Notes under the pieces: generated by a model | Databases searched by the model: none | Told to the model about the DNA's origin: nothing | Seen by the model: the letters and a program-made list of their open reading frames with translations, nothing else | NCBI GenBank assembly: GCA_900547095.1 | Contig: URFG01000003.1 | Coordinates: forward strand, 62,001-126,000 | Source of the DNA: an uncultured Oscillospiraceae bacterium | GTDB taxonomy: Bacteria > Bacillota > Clostridia > Oscillospirales > Acutalibacteraceae | Direction of reading: 5' to 3' | DNA: 64,000 nt | Translations under genes and position numbers: made by a program | Shown here: positions 16,696 to 25,331 of the stretch, one piece after another | How the letters are laid out: every line of letters starts with the position of its first letter | How positions within the stretch are numbered: the stretch's first letter is position 1

Positions 16696-19600
16696 ATGCT
16701 TCAATTTATAATCGGAAGAATAAAAAGCGGCAAATCCGCTGAAATAATTAATAAAATTAAAGAAGATGTAAAAGAAAATAAAGAGAGTATTATAATTGTC
16801 CCCGAGCAGTATTCTTTTGAAACAGAAAAAAATCTTTTGGAAGTTTTGGGCGAGTATAATGCGCACAAGGTCGCTGTGTTAAGCTTTTCGAGGCTCTGTG
16901 ATGAATACCGAAGGGTTAACGGGGGCGAAGCAGGAAGAGTTCTCGGCGATTGCGACAAGATAATTCTTACAAAAAGAGCGCTCGCCGATGTATCAAGCGA
17001 GCTTGAAGCTTTCGGAAAGAATAAGTATTATACGGGCTTTGTAAGAAGTATGGCGGACACCGTATCGGAGCTTAAGCTGAATGCTGTCACACCGCAGGAA
17101 ATATTAACTTGCTCCGAAAATGTAAAAGCAGAGTCTTTTTCCGGCAAGCTTAGGGATACCGCTAAAATTTTCGAGAGGTATAATGTCCTTTTGTCCGAAG
17201 AATTTATCGATCCGTCGGACAGGCTTACAAGACTTTATAACGAGCTTGAGGGCAAAAATTATTTTAAAGGCAAAAATGTTTATATTGATGAATTTAAAGG
17301 GTTTACAGGTCAGCAATTTAAGCTGATAGAAAGAATTTTAGGAAGCGCGGATAATCTCACGGTCGCTTTATGCTGTGATAATTCCTCAGATCAGCCTTTC
17401 GGGATATTTGCAAATGTTATAAGCGCAAAAAACCGCATTTTAAAATCCGCTTTAAAATATAACTGTGAAATAAAAGAAGATAAAGTACTTTTAAAAAGTT
17501 ACTATGAAAATTTATCTCTTTTAAATCTTGAGTCGGTTATTAGAGGCTATGAGCCTGAAAACAGGCAAAATGAGGGAATAGAAATTATAAAAGCCGCCGA
17601 TGTTTTTGATGAGGCGGAATTTGCGGCTTTAAATATTAAAAGGCTTGCAAAGGAAGAAAATATCAGATATTCGGAAGTTGCAGTGATAGCGAGGAATTCG
17701 GAAACTTATTTGCGGCCGCTCAAAGCCGCTTTTAAAAGGAGCGGGATACCGCTTTTTTCGGATGACAGAATAACACTTGATTCCCTGCCTGTATTTTCAC
17801 TCACATTAAGCGCTTTAAACCTCAAAAGAAGCCTTACTTCCGAAAATATTTTAAAATTCTATAAATCCGGTCTTGATTTTTTAACTCCCGATGAGCTTTT
17901 TGACCTAGAAAACTATGTTTATTTATGGAATATCCCCGGCACTTTGTGGGAAAAAGAATGGGATATGAATGTTTCGGGTCTTGAAGAAAAGGTGGGAAAA
18001 GATAACTCCGAAAAGCTTTATAGGCTTAATTTTTTAAGGAAAAAAGCCATTTCTCCGATACTTAAATTCAAATCACAAATTTGCGATAATGCGCAAGAGA
18101 TAATAATAGCTCTTATTTCTCTTTTTGACGAGGTGGGAGCTCAAAAAAGCTTTTCTGAATTAAGCAAAAGGCTTGAAAATGATAATTCTTCTCTAAGTGA
18201 CGCATTAAAATCTTCCTGGGACAGCTTTATTTCGGTGCTTGAAAGCTTAAGCGCCTGCTATAAGGAAGTGCGCCTGCCTGTATCCGAATTTACCGAGGCT
18301 TTCAAAACAGCCTGCGCCCTCACTTCGGTAGGAACTATTCCGCAAACGGTTGATGAGGTGGTTTTCGGCTCTGCTGATAAATTAAGGGTAACAAGGCCTG
18401 AATATGTCTTTATCCTCGGCGCAAATCAGGGTGTTTTTCCGGCTGTGATATCAAGAAACGGGATTTTCAGCAATACCGAAAGAGAAGAGCTTATAGCGCA
18501 GGGAATCGATATCCCGGATAAGCTTTTTAAATCCGCAGTTGATGAGGATTTTCTTGTCTATTCAAATGTCTGCCGTGCGTCAAAGGGAGTTTTTATATCT
18601 TTCAGGACTGAAAACCCCGATAAATCATTGGCTAAACCCTCCGCATTTGTTGAAACCGTAATCGAAGCTTTGGATATCAAATTAAAAAAATTCCCCGATA
18701 AGCTTTTGCCTGATAGTTTGCCGATGAGCAGGGAGGCAGCTTTCTTTGAATTCTGCGCAAGAAAAAATACCGATAAGCAGGGCGCGGCTGATATAGCCGA
18801 GGCTCTTAAAAGCAACGATGAATATAAAGCCAAGATAAAGCTTATTGAAAAAGAAAACGATCCTCTTCTTTATTCTATTTCCGAAGAAAGCGCGCGTAAG
18901 CTTTTCGGAAAAAATATCTATATGTCGGCTTCTAAGCTTGAAACTTTTAACAGGTGCCGATTTATGTTTTTCTGTAAGTACGGGCTTGATATTCACCGCG
19001 TACAGCCAGCGGCTTTTGATAATATGCAAAGAGGCACTTTTGTGCATTTCTGCCTGCAAAGGCTTATAGAAACCTATAAAAAGGATATTTCAAAGCTTAA
19101 TAGGGAAGAAATAAGCGCGGCTGTGGAAAAGTGCGCAAAAGAGTATCTTGACAGTATTCCCGGATACAGAAGTATAGAAAACAACTATCTTAAATTCATT
19201 GTAGAAACTCTCAAGCGCTCTGTAAAATATGTTGCGGAATTTATCGCCGCTGATTTTGCGCAGTCGGAATTTGAGCCGGTTAAATGCGAGCTTAAAATCG
19301 GCGGGGAAGACGGCGATATCAAAGCCATCGAGATTCCTGTAGACGATGATATGAAAATAAATATAACCGGCTTTATCGATAGAGTGGATACATATAAGAC
19401 TTATGTCAGAATAATCGATTATAAAACGGGGCAGAAAATATTCCGCTTGCCCGATGTTCTCGCAGGGCAAAACTTACAGATGCTTATTTATCTTTATGCG
19501 GTGATATCTAGCGGAAAATATCCTCAAATACCCGCAGGAATTCTTTATCTGCCGGCTTCAAGAAAGAAAAAGCGGGCAGACAGGAAAATGAACGGTCTTT

Positions 19601-19944
19601 TAAGCCTTGACGAAGAAGTGCTTTATGCGCTTGAAAAGGATCAGAAAGGTCAGTTTGTTCCGTCTGCAAAACGGTCTAAAGACAGTTACATAGAACCTGA
19701 GGATTTTGACGATATTTTTGAATACACAAAAAGGAAAATAATCTCCGCAGGATTGCTCATTAAAGCTGGAAATATCGCCGCCGATCCGACAGACGATACC
19801 GAGAAAAATGCCGACGCCTGCAAATACTGTGATTTTTCTTCCGTTTGCAGGAAGAAAAACGAGCCGCATAAAAAGATTGATAATTTAAGCACAAAGGATT
19901 GTGTTGAAGAAATGAGAAAGGAGAATTCTGAAAATGGGAATTAA
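16696..19944 (+). CDS. addB: ATP-dependent helicase/nuclease subunit B
   Basis: Partner of AddA in double-strand-break end resection, the Gram-positive counterpart of RecBCD. 1082 residues. The N-terminal P-loop is GRIKSGKS (residues 7-14), in a helicase fold lacking full motor motifs. The C-terminal RecB-family nuclease domain has IIDYKTGQ as its catalytic core, and GTFVHFCLQ supplies the metal His. The four iron-sulfur Cys appear as one in ETFNRCRFMFF and three in CKYCDFSSVC near the end. It overlaps addA by 11 bases. Fe-S and nuclease roles are family knowledge. Confidence 0.96.
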   Translation: MLQFIIGRIKSGKSAEIINKIKEDVKENKESIIIVPEQYSFETEKNLLEVLGEYNAHKVAVLSFSRLCDEYRRVNGGEAGRVLGDCDKIILTKRALADVSSELEAFGKNKYYTGFVRSMADTVSELKLNAVTPQEILTCSENVKAESFSGKLRDTAKIFERYNVLLSEEFIDPSDRLTRLYNELEGKNYFKGKNVYIDEFKGFTGQQFKLIERILGSADNLTVALCCDNSSDQPFGIFANVISAKNRILKSALKYNCEIKEDKVLLKSYYENLSLLNLESVIRGYEPENRQNEGIEIIKAADVFDEAEFAALNIKRLAKEENIRYSEVAVIARNSETYLRPLKAAFKRSGIPLFSDDRITLDSLPVFSLTLSALNLKRSLTSENILKFYKSGLDFLTPDELFDLENYVYLWNIPGTLWEKEWDMNVSGLEEKVGKDNSEKLYRLNFLRKKAISPILKFKSQICDNAQEIIIALISLFDEVGAQKSFSELSKRLENDNSSLSDALKSSWDSFISVLESLSACYKEVRLPVSEFTEAFKTACALTSVGTIPQTVDEVVFGSADKLRVTRPEYVFILGANQGVFPAVISRNGIFSNTEREELIAQGIDIPDKLFKSAVDEDFLVYSNVCRASKGVFISFRTENPDKSLAKPSAFVETVIEALDIKLKKFPDKLLPDSLPMSREAAFFEFCARKNTDKQGAADIAEALKSNDEYKAKIKLIEKENDPLLYSISEESARKLFGKNIYMSASKLETFNRCRFMFFCKYGLDIHRVQPAAFDNMQRGTFVHFCLQRLIETYKKDISKLNREEISAAVEKCAKEYLDSIPGYRSIENNYLKFIVETLKRSVKYVAEFIAADFAQSEFEPVKCELKIGGEDGDIKAIEIPVDDDMKINITGFIDRVDTYKTYVRIIDYKTGQKIFRLPDVLAGQNLQMLIYLYAVISSGKYPQIPAGILYLPASRKKKRADRKMNGLLSLDEEVLYALEKDQKGQFVPSAKRSKDSYIEPEDFDDIFEYTKRKIISAGLLIKAGNIAADPTDDTEKNADACKYCDFSSVCRKKNEPHKKIDNLSTKDCVEEMRKENSENGN

Positions 19945-22900
19945 TTTCACTCCCTCTCAAGAAGCCGCCGTAAAAGCAAAAGGCTCGGTGTTTGTTTCCG
20001 CAGCGGCCGGATCTGGCAAAACTGCGGTGCTTTCTTCAAGAGTAGTTTCTCTTTTGACAGACAGATCCGATCCCGTCAGCGCGGACAGATTGCTTGTTGT
20101 CACATTCACAAATGACGCCGCCGCCGAAATGCGCGCGAGAATAGAAAAAAAGCTTAATGAGGAATGTCTTAAAAACCCGCACGACAAACTACTTTTAAGG
20201 CAAAAATATCTTTTGCCGAGTGCAGATATCTGCACAATAGATTCATTTTGCATTAACCTTATCAGGGATAATTTTGAGCTTTGCGGAATTTCTCCCGACT
20301 TCAAAGTATCAAGCGGGGAAAGCTTAAGCGAAGAAAGATCGGCGGTTTTGCGCAGTATTTTTGAAGATAGGCTTATTAAAAACGAGCCGGCATTTAAAAT
20401 GCTGCTTAATATAGCCGACTGCGAATATGATGAAAAAAATCTTTTAGGTTATGTTCTTGCGGTTTATGAAAAAGGGCAGAATATGCCGAGCCCTGAGGCG
20501 TTTTATAACTCATTAAAAGAGCCGTATACTATGGCGTTTGATAAAGAGCATATATGGCAAAAAATAATGTTTAAAAAGGCGAAAAGATTAGCCGCAGATC
20601 TAAAAAGATCCGTTATGCAAGCCGCAAATGCCGGCTCATTTCTGCAGGTAAACCGCGAGGCTGTTTTAAAGGACTGCGAAACCCTTTCGCTTTTGGCAGA
20701 TGATATTTCCGATCTTATAAATTCCGAAGATTGGGATAAGATATATTCTTTGATGAGATCATCGGAAATACCCAGAATAAAATCAGGTGATAAAACCGAT
20801 ACGAATTATATCGATTATAAGGATTTCAGAGAAGAATATAAAAAATGCAATACTGAATTAAAATCCATTTTCAATAAATCTTCATCGGATATCGAAAATG
20901 ATCTTAAAAAAAGTCTTCCTGCAGTTAGTATGTTCGTCGATATAGTAAAGGAATTCAGCGATAAGTTTTTTGAAGTCTGCCTTGAAAAAAACGAGCTTAC
21001 TTTTTCAATGACTGAGCAGATGGCGCTTCATTTGTTGGCGGAAGTAAAAGACGGGAAATTTGTTCCCACCGCTGTTTCCGAAAAGATCATATCCAGGTAT
21101 TCTGAAGTTTTGGTGGATGAATTTCAGGATGTAAACGATCTGCAGGATATGCTCTTTGATATATTATCGGATCACGGTAAAAAACTTTTTGCCGTGGGCG
21201 ATGTTAAGCAGAGCATTTATGGGTTCAGGGGTTCTAACCCCAAGAATTTTATCCGCCGAAAAAATGCCTGCGTGCCTTATGCGGATATTAAATCGGACAA
21301 ACCGCAAAAAATAATTTTATCCGAAAATTTCAGGAGCAGGGAAGAAGTCTGCAATTTTATAAATTTCTCATTTTCTAAATTAATGGACGGCCGCATAGGC
21401 GATATTGTATATAACGAAGAAGAAATGCTTAAATGCAGCGGAAGTTTTTGCCCGTCTTTAAACAATTCGACAGATATTTTGCTTTGTGACGCAAATTCCG
21501 ATGATACTTCCGAGTCGCCCGAAAAGCCAGGGCTTGAGGCGGAAGCAGTAGCCGATTATATCGAAGAGCTTATAAAAAGCGGATTTAAGGTTTCTTCAGA
21601 TACAGGCGAAAGAAATGTTACATATGAAGATATCGCAATTCTTTTGCCGGCGCTTAAAAATAAAGCCGATTATTTTGCTGATGAATTAAACAGGCGAAAT
21701 ATTCCCGTGAATTACGGCAGTGAAGAATTTTTCGAAACATTTGAGATTTCGGTATTTATCTCATTGCTTAAGATAATCGATAATCCAAAATCGGATATCG
21801 ATCTGCTTGCGGTTATGCTGTCGCCGATGTTCGGTTTTTCATCCGAAGAGGCGGCTTTGATCCGTGCGGAATTTAAAAAATCAAGCTTTTATTCGGCTGT
21901 AGTTTATGCTTCGGAAAACGGTAACGAAAAATGCGCGAAATTTCTTAAATCAATTTCCGATATGCGCCTTAAAGCGACAGTTCTTCCGTGTGACGAGCTT
22001 GCCTACGAATGCATGCAGGCGACGGATTTTTTAAGCGTCTGTTCAGGTCTTGCAGGCGGGGAAAGGAAAAGAGCAAATCTTAATACTTTACTCACTGTTA
22101 TTTCAGATATTTGTTCCGATTCTTCAAGCGATCTAAATTCTGTACTAAAAAGGCTTAAATCCTCGGATAATATTAAAACCGTGTTCACAGGAGAGGGCGG
22201 AGTGACTATAAAAACTTTTCACGGCTCAAAAGGACTGCAATATCCCGTTTGCATTCTCGCAAATTTAGGAACTCAGTTTAATGAAATCGATATAAGACAG
22301 AATATAATTTTTGATGAAAACTGCGGAATGGGGATTTCTTTCTTTGATTACGGTGTGGATGAAAAAGTAAAAAATATAGGTTACGATGCGATAAGCGAAT
22401 ATAAAAAGCTTAAAAATATCGAAGAAAAAATGCGCCTTTTATATGTTGGTATGACAAGGGCGGAAGAAAAACTCGTATTATCTTTCGCCTCTTCATCTAT
22501 GGAAAAAACCTTAAATAAAATAGCCGCATCCATTGACCCCGATAAGCTTGAAATCTGCGATAGGGTTTTATTCAAATCCAATAATATGATGAATTGGATA
22601 GCCGCCTGCGCACTTATGACTAATGACAGCAAGGATTTAAAAAAGTTTTACGGTATAGAAAATTTCGCGGGTTGCAAAGATTTAAGAATAAATTTAAAAA
22701 TATGCACAAATCTTAATAGAAAAGCAGACGGAAAATCTTTGGAAGAAATAATTGCACCGGATATTAAAACAGTGCAAAAGCTTAAAGAAAATTTCGATTA
22801 TAAGTATCCTTATAAGGGGCTTACTTCTTTAAGATCAAAAGCCTCCGTATCTCTGCTTGCAAATAAAGCCGAGGCGGATAGCTTTGCTTTTTGCGCGAAA

Positions 22901-23440
22901 CCGTCATTTATGAAAAGCGGTAACAGCGGAGCGGCAAGAGGAACTGCTATGCATAAGGTTATGCAGTTTATAGATTTTAATTCTGCCGACCTTGATAAAG
23001 AACTTGAAAGGCTTTATGAGCGGAAGTATATATCCGAAGAAGAATTAAAGCTTATAAATAAGGGAAATTTAGAAAAATTCCTTTCTTCAGCGCTTGCACA
23101 GAGGATAAAAAATGCCAAAGATCTAAAAAGAGAAATGAGATTTTTATGCCGTGTGGAGGCAGGCGCTTTTGATCAGAAACTTTCTCAAACGGAGAAAAAA
23201 GAACCCGTTATAATTCAGGGAGCGATAGATCTTTGCTTTATTGAAAACGGCGAGATCGTTATAGTGGATTTTAAAACCGATTATGTAAAATCAAAAGAAG
23301 AACTTGCCGAGAGATATAAGGAGCAGCTTGAAATTTATTCCTTTGCCGCAAAAAAGATATTAAATGCGAATGTAAAAGAAAGAATTTTATATTCATTTTG
23401 TTTGGGTGAAGAAATAAAAAGCGGTTTTAGAAATTTCTAA
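19934..23440 (+). CDS. addA: ATP-dependent helicase/nuclease subunit A
   Basis: UvrD-type 3'-5' helicase plus nuclease that unwinds and degrades DNA ends up to a Chi-like site. 1168 residues. Walker A AAAGSGKTAVL is near residues 23-33; VDEFQDVN is the Walker B/DEAD-like motif; LSENFRS, IKTFHGSKGLQYP and LLYVGMTRAEEKL are motifs IV-VI. The C-terminal nuclease shows ARGTAMHKVMQF and IVDFKTDYV. ATG start with an AGGAG Shine-Dalgarno, overlapping addB in another frame, so the two are translationally linked. The last codons and stop lie inside the terminator stem. Confidence 0.97.
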   Translation: MGINFTPSQEAAVKAKGSVFVSAAAGSGKTAVLSSRVVSLLTDRSDPVSADRLLVVTFTNDAAAEMRARIEKKLNEECLKNPHDKLLLRQKYLLPSADICTIDSFCINLIRDNFELCGISPDFKVSSGESLSEERSAVLRSIFEDRLIKNEPAFKMLLNIADCEYDEKNLLGYVLAVYEKGQNMPSPEAFYNSLKEPYTMAFDKEHIWQKIMFKKAKRLAADLKRSVMQAANAGSFLQVNREAVLKDCETLSLLADDISDLINSEDWDKIYSLMRSSEIPRIKSGDKTDTNYIDYKDFREEYKKCNTELKSIFNKSSSDIENDLKKSLPAVSMFVDIVKEFSDKFFEVCLEKNELTFSMTEQMALHLLAEVKDGKFVPTAVSEKIISRYSEVLVDEFQDVNDLQDMLFDILSDHGKKLFAVGDVKQSIYGFRGSNPKNFIRRKNACVPYADIKSDKPQKIILSENFRSREEVCNFINFSFSKLMDGRIGDIVYNEEEMLKCSGSFCPSLNNSTDILLCDANSDDTSESPEKPGLEAEAVADYIEELIKSGFKVSSDTGERNVTYEDIAILLPALKNKADYFADELNRRNIPVNYGSEEFFETFEISVFISLLKIIDNPKSDIDLLAVMLSPMFGFSSEEAALIRAEFKKSSFYSAVVYASENGNEKCAKFLKSISDMRLKATVLPCDELAYECMQATDFLSVCSGLAGGERKRANLNTLLTVISDICSDSSSDLNSVLKRLKSSDNIKTVFTGEGGVTIKTFHGSKGLQYPVCILANLGTQFNEIDIRQNIIFDENCGMGISFFDYGVDEKVKNIGYDAISEYKKLKNIEEKMRLLYVGMTRAEEKLVLSFASSSMEKTLNKIAASIDPDKLEICDRVLFKSNNMMNWIAACALMTNDSKDLKKFYGIENFAGCKDLRINLKICTNLNRKADGKSLEEIIAPDIKTVQKLKENFDYKYPYKGLTSLRSKASVSLLANKAEADSFAFCAKPSFMKSGNSGAARGTAMHKVMQFIDFNSADLDKELERLYERKYISEEELKLINKGNLEKFLSSALAQRIKNAKDLKREMRFLCRVEAGAFDQKLSQTEKKEPVIIQGAIDLCFIENGEIVIVDFKTDYVKSKEELAERYKEQLEIYSFAAKKILNANVKERILYSFCLGEEIKSGFRNF

Positions 23441-23456
23441 AACCGCTTCCTTTTTT
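23419..23456. terminator. bidirectional terminator: perfect 30-nt palindrome overlapping the addA stop
   Basis: Positions 23419-23448 are a perfect palindrome with half-site AAGCGGTTTTAGAAA, followed by CCTTTTTT. The addA stop (23438-23440) is inside the 3' arm. The convergent XRE gene ends at 23455, so the element can serve both strands. Confidence 0.85.
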
Positions 23457-23889
23457 ATTTAGTTTTAACTCTGTCCATTTGCGCATATAAATCGTTAATA
23501 AAATCAAAAACCTTTTGTTTTTCGTTCTTGCCGAGAATATGAACAAGCTTCAGCATATTAAGCTCGGTTTTTGATGGAAGAAACGGCAGATACTCCGAAA
23601 ACGGATTTGATGGCGCGTGCAACTCCATAGGTCTTGTAGGCGGTCTGAGCATTGAGGCAAAAGCTACATATCTGCCTTTATCGCCGTATAAAAGCCAATC
23701 CGCAGAAACTTTATAAAGCTCGCTTATCATTTTCATTTCTTCTATAGATGGATTTCCGAGCCTTTCCATTCTTGCGTATGTATTTCGTTTCATATTCATA
23801 AGGTCGGCGGCTTCCTGTTGAGTATATCCCATATTTTTTCGCGCCTCGGCTATTCTTTTATTTGTTTCGCTGGCATACTCTGTTTTCAT
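23455..23889 (-). CDS. XRE-family transcriptional regulator
   Basis: 144 residues from ATG 23889 (GAGGA Shine-Dalgarno). The open frame continues upstream, but that part is the antisense of tRNA-Thr and not real protein. An HTH_3 domain at about residues 9-64 contains NMGYTQQEAADLMNMKRNTYARMERLGNP (the two recognition helices) and ends VSADWLLYGD, typical of Cro/CI-like repressors. A C-terminal region of about 70 residues rich in Pro and helices has no recognised motif. It stands alone beside a tRNA gene. This could mean an old integration, but nothing else phage-like is nearby. Confidence 0.88.
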   Translation of the reverse strand: MKTEYASETNKRIAEARKNMGYTQQEAADLMNMKRNTYARMERLGNPSIEEMKMISELYKVSADWLLYGDKGRYVAFASMLRPPTRPMELHAPSNPFSEYLPFLPSKTELNMLKLVHILGKNEKQKVFDFINDLYAQMDRVKTK

Positions 23890-23898
23890 AATTTCCTC

Positions 23899-23927
23899 TT
23901 GACTTAAATTTGATTTATTGATATAAT
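23899..23927 (+). promoter_or_regulatory. sigma-A promoter of tRNA-Thr
   Basis: -35 TTGACT (23899-23904), a 17-nt spacer and -10 TATAAT (23922-23927) preceded by TGA. Transcription would start about ten bases before the tRNA. Confidence 0.85.
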
Positions 23928-23945
23928 TATTTTCACAGCAATTTT

Positions 23946-24021
23946 GCTGAAGTGGCTCAGTTGGTAGAGCAGCTGATTCGTAATCAGCAGGTCGTGGGTT
24001 CAAGTCCCATCTTCAGCTCCA
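23946..24021 (+). tRNA. tRNA-Thr (anticodon CGT)
   Basis: Cloverleaf of 76 nt with encoded CCA. The acceptor stem GCTGAAG/CTTCAGC pairs fully. The D-arm contains GCTCAGTTGGTAGAGC. The anticodon arm GCTGA-TTCGTAA-TCAGC puts CGT at the anticodon (reads ACG). The T-arm is GTGGG-TTCAAGT-CCCAT. It is a single-gene unit with its own promoter and terminator. Confidence 0.97.
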
Positions 24022-24056
24022 AAAATCCCGTTCACTTTAGTGGGCGGGATTTTTAC
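24021..24056 (+). terminator. intrinsic terminator of tRNA-Thr
   Basis: Stem AAAAATCCCG (24021-24030) / CGGGATTTTT (24045-24054) enclosing a smaller CACT/AGTG hairpin. It begins at the last base of the CCA end. Confidence 0.85.
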
Positions 24057-24123
24057 TTATTACTTTTTACATCTTCCATCAAAATAAATTCAATAAAGGA
24101 TTTTTTGGTAGGTAATAAGTAAA
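24052..24123. repeat. 12-bp inverted repeat in the AT-rich spacer downstream of tRNA-Thr
   Basis: TTTACTTATTAC (24052-24063) and its exact reverse complement GTAATAAGTAAA (24112-24123), 48 bases apart. The remaining spacer up to the degV promoter (24124-24226) is AT-rich with no gene that I can see. The repeat could be chance in such composition or a scar. Confidence 0.5.
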
Positions 24124-24226
24124 GTGTTTTTTTATATAAATATTGTATTTAATATTCCAAAATATGTCAAGTGAAAAATAAAAATATCTTAAAAATTTGC
24201 ATTTTAGCGAAATGTGAAAAATATTG

Positions 24227-24255
24227 TTGTTTTTTAAAAACAAAAATGATATAAT
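24227..24255 (+). promoter_or_regulatory. sigma-A promoter of degV
   Basis: -35 TTGTTT (24227-24232), a 17-nt spacer and -10 TATAAT (24250-24255) preceded by TGA. The leader to the TTG start is about 45 nt and AT-rich. Confidence 0.7.
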
Positions 24256-24305
24256 ACTTTTTGCAATATAATATAATGTATTAAAACTTTCGGAGGTACA
24301 AAAAA

Positions 24306-25166
24306 TTGAGCAGCGAAAATATAATTATAACCAGCGACTCGACGTCTGATCTCGGTCCCGCTCTTCTTGAAAGATACGGTATCGAAACACTTCCGCTTGG
24401 CGTAACTCTCGGCAGCGAGTGTTATAAAGACGGCATGGATATTACTCCCGATGATATATACGCTCATCACGATAAAACAGGAGAATTGCCTAAAACAACG
24501 GCAACGAATGTCGGCGAATGTGAAGAATTCTTTAAAAAGTTCGTTGATATGGGAAAAACCGTTATTCATTTCACTATAAGCTCGGAAATGTCTTCGACTT
24601 ATAATAACGCCTGCCTTGCTGCGGAAGAATTTGAAAATGTTTATATAATCGATTCGCGCAATCTTTCAACAGGCAGCGGTCTTTTAGTGCTTGCGGCGGA
24701 GGATATGGTCGCACAGGGAATGAAAGCCGAAGAGATAGTTGAGAAAATAAAAGAGCTTACGGATTATGTTGACGCTTCTTTTGTTATAAACAGCCTTGAA
24801 TACCTTTATAAGGGCGGCAGATGCTCTGCTCTCTCAATGATGGGAGCAAATCTTTTAAAACTTAAGCCCTGCATTGAAGTTAAGAACGGAAAAATGGGCG
24901 TAGCTAAAAAATACCGCGGCAAGTATAGCGAAGTCCTTCTCGAATATGTTAAGGACAGACTTGCAAACGGTGACGATATCGTTAAGGACAGGGTGTTTAT
25001 CACTCACGCAGGCGTTGATGAAAGCACTGTGAACGAAGTTCTTGAGCTCGTTAAGAAAACTCTTGATTTTAAAGAAGTTTTTGTAACAAGGGCAGGATGC
25101 ACCATTTCCTCTCACTGCGGAGCGGATACTTTAGGAGTGCTCTTTATCAGAAAATCAAAAATATAA
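24306..25166 (+). CDS. DegV family fatty-acid-binding protein
   Basis: 286 residues of the DegV fold, a two-domain protein that binds a fatty acid and, in Firmicutes, presents it to fatty-acid kinase FakA as FakB. The N-terminal IITSDSTSDL motif, the TTATNVGECEEFF segment and FTISSEMSSTYNNA (fatty-acid carboxylate site) are visible, with SLEYLYKGGRCSA and a C-terminal HCGADTLGVLF. TTG start with GGAGG nine bases upstream and its own promoter. FakB identity is inferred; no kinase gene is nearby. Confidence 0.93.
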   Translation: MSSENIIITSDSTSDLGPALLERYGIETLPLGVTLGSECYKDGMDITPDDIYAHHDKTGELPKTTATNVGECEEFFKKFVDMGKTVIHFTISSEMSSTYNNACLAAEEFENVYIIDSRNLSTGSGLLVLAAEDMVAQGMKAEEIVEKIKELTDYVDASFVINSLEYLYKGGRCSALSMMGANLLKLKPCIEVKNGKMGVAKKYRGKYSEVLLEYVKDRLANGDDIVKDRVFITHAGVDESTVNEVLELVKKTLDFKEVFVTRAGCTISSHCGADTLGVLFIRKSKI

Positions 25167-25195
25167 CGTACACTTCTTTTTAACTCTTTGCATAA

Positions 25196-25331
25196 TATAA
25201 TGCAGGGGGCTTTTAAGGAATTCCTGATGTTTCGGCGATAGTGTTATGCTGTCTGTAAGGTACCGAAATTTCCCCTTAAAATAGATTTGGAGCAGTAAAA
25301 AAACCGTCGGTTTTTTACTGCTCCGTTTTTT
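25196..25331 (+). ncRNA. candidate structured RNA between degV and sigG
   Basis: A -10-like TATAAT (25196-25201, no good -35) is followed by an RNA that can fold into a long stem. TTTTAAGG (25211-25218) pairs with CCTTAAAA (25274-25281), and inside it TTTCGG (25230-25235) pairs with CCGAAA (25263-25268), leaving a 27-nt apical region. A strong terminator follows directly. The region has no open reading frame of note. It may be an independent small RNA or the 3' UTR of degV. It matches no riboswitch or RNA class I can name. Confidence 0.4.
25289..25331 (+). terminator. strong intrinsic terminator downstream of degV / candidate RNA
   Basis: GGAGCAGTAAAAAAACC pairs with GGTTTTTTACTGCTCC across a 3-nt GTC loop (25289-25324), followed by GTTTTTTATT. 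The tail overlaps the sigG stop on the other strand. Confidence 0.9.

Noticed and set aside
18682..19470. Long open frames on the minus strand inside addB
   Set aside because: They run antisense to a clear conserved gene, have unlikely composition and no ribosome sites; similar shadows occur over many genes here.
23890..24003. N-terminal extension of the XRE regulator to 182 residues
   Set aside because: The added residues are the antisense reading of tRNA-Thr. The ATG at 23889 has its own good Shine-Dalgarno.
25196..25331. Known riboswitch (fluoride, c-di-GMP, preQ1) before or after degV
   Set aside because: I could not match the conserved core of any of these classes, and no downstream gene on the plus strand would be controlled.
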